Under the pieces are notes generated by a model that saw only the letters and a program-made list of their open reading frames with translations, had not been told where the DNA came from and did not search any database. From positions 34,738 through 98,737 of the forward strand of contig NZ_JAYKKE010000003.1 of the NCBI RefSeq assembly GCF_036336025.1: a DNA stretch of 64,000 nt. The letters run 5' to 3'. Positions 63,607 to 64,000 of this stretch are shown piece by piece. Both the position numbers and the translations under genes were made by a program. Position 1 is the first letter of the stretch. Each line of letters begins with the position of its first letter. Source of the stretch: Stomatohabitans albus (GTDB lineage Bacteria; Actinomycetota; Nitriliruptoria; Euzebyales; Euzebyaceae).

Positions 63607-64000
63607 ATGCGCTTTGCTCGTGTTGCCCGCCCACAGTCAACCCCGGCCTATGTCAGCATGCATCATGATGGTCAGCATGTCTTGATGCTTGATGGCCACC
63701 CCTTAAATGAAGCCCTGCCCAATGGCCAAGCCGCTCCCCTTGACCAGGTGCAATTACTCTCCCCTGTTACGCCAACCAAAGTCTTGGCTGTCGCAAAGAA
63801 CTATGTGGATCATGCCAAGGAGTTTGACGGCACAATTCCTGACCAGCCCATTGTTTTCGATAAGTTGAGTACCAGTGTCATTGGCCCTGATGCAGCCATC
63901 ATGGTACCTGAGTGGGCAGGCCAAGTGGACTACGAAGGGGAACTCGCCGTCGTCATCGGTGCAATCGCCAAAGATGTTCGCCCCGAACACGCTCATGCGG
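63607..64000 (+). CDS. Second fumarylacetoacetate hydrolase family protein (cut by window edge)
   Basis: Open to the window end with no stop. From the ATG at 63607 it reads MRFARVARPQSTPAYVSMHH, a long N-terminal lead, then PTKVLAVAKNYVDHAKEFDG (the family's GLNYxxHAxE-type entry), FDKLSTSVIGPDAAIMVPEW and VDYEGELAVVIGAIAKDV with the metal-binding ExE. This is the full-length (~280 aa) type with an N-terminal domain, unlike its divergent neighbour. No ribosome site precedes the ATG. Confidence 0.85.
   Translation, partial: MRFARVARPQSTPAYVSMHHDGQHVLMLDGHPLNEALPNGQAAPLDQVQLLSPVTPTKVLAVAKNYVDHAKEFDGTIPDQPIVFDKLSTSVIGPDAAIMVPEWAGQVDYEGELAVVIGAIAKDVRPEHAHA

Overview
The window is a chromosomal segment from a moderate-GC Gram-positive bacterium, most likely an actinomycete-lineage organism (Actinomycetota). 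Several things point that way: the order nusA-infB-rbfA-nrnA-truB-ribF, a WhiG/FliA-type sigma factor between xerC and rpsB, a SepIVA/DivIVA-like gene beside a DUF177 gene, rnc-fpg-smc-ftsY, and a secreted protein with CWB2 cell-wall-binding repeats. CWB2 repeats together with this layout fit a deep-branching group such as Nitriliruptoria, but that placement is only an inference. Almost everything is housekeeping, tightly packed, with many 1-8 nt stop/start overlaps (ATGA, GTGA, TAATG).

Layout. 1-1250: edge of a lipoprotein gene, then a small AT-rich islet (a secreted small protein plus a membrane protein) lying beside a decayed duplicate of the ribF 3' end. 1253-10830 (minus): ribF, truB, nrnA, rbfA, infB, nusA, rimP, ispG (translation, RNA turnover, FAD and isoprenoids). 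10895-15419: an MMPL exporter (+), a 2-hydroxyacid dehydrogenase (-) and an unknown gene (+). 15405-20796 (minus): site-2 protease, dxr, rlmN, cdsA, frr, pyrH. 20953-29776: a DUF4870 gene (+), then tsf, rpsB, an M23 protein, the sigma factor, xerC, an esterase, dprA, comM and yraN (all minus). 29993-33553: a poorly conserved accessory stretch with a HXXEE-like protein, a DUF6041-like protein, an interrupted ORF and an SDR-type reductase.

33596-38326 (minus): rplS, lepB, trmD, rimM, khpA, rpsP, ffh, a translation and secretion cluster. 38385-42611: a complete amino-sugar module, with EIIA and EIIB divergent from EIIC, nagA and nagB, which import N-acetylglucosamine and convert it to fructose-6-phosphate. 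42728-44968: a secreted beta-helix protein with CWB2 repeats. 45130-59118 (minus): a WYL protein, ftsY, smc, an Fpg-like protein lacking its catalytic and zinc residues, rnc, rpmF, DUF177, sepIVA-like, coaD, rsmD, recG, thiL, ddl. 59282-59456: tRNA-Gln(CTG) and tRNA-Glu(CTC). 59513-64000: a cation/proton antiporter, gltX, and two divergent fumarylacetoacetate-hydrolase-family genes separated by 39 bp, the second running off the window.

Most interesting signals: the ribF-end duplication next to a two-gene AT-rich islet; the apparently catalytically dead Fpg homologue one base upstream of smc; a site-2 protease that seems to lack its PDZ domain; an M23 protein with a changed zinc-ligand motif; an operator-like dyad over the EIIC promoter; and perfect DnaA boxes in two short intergenic regions. 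No CRISPR array, transposase or prophage was seen.
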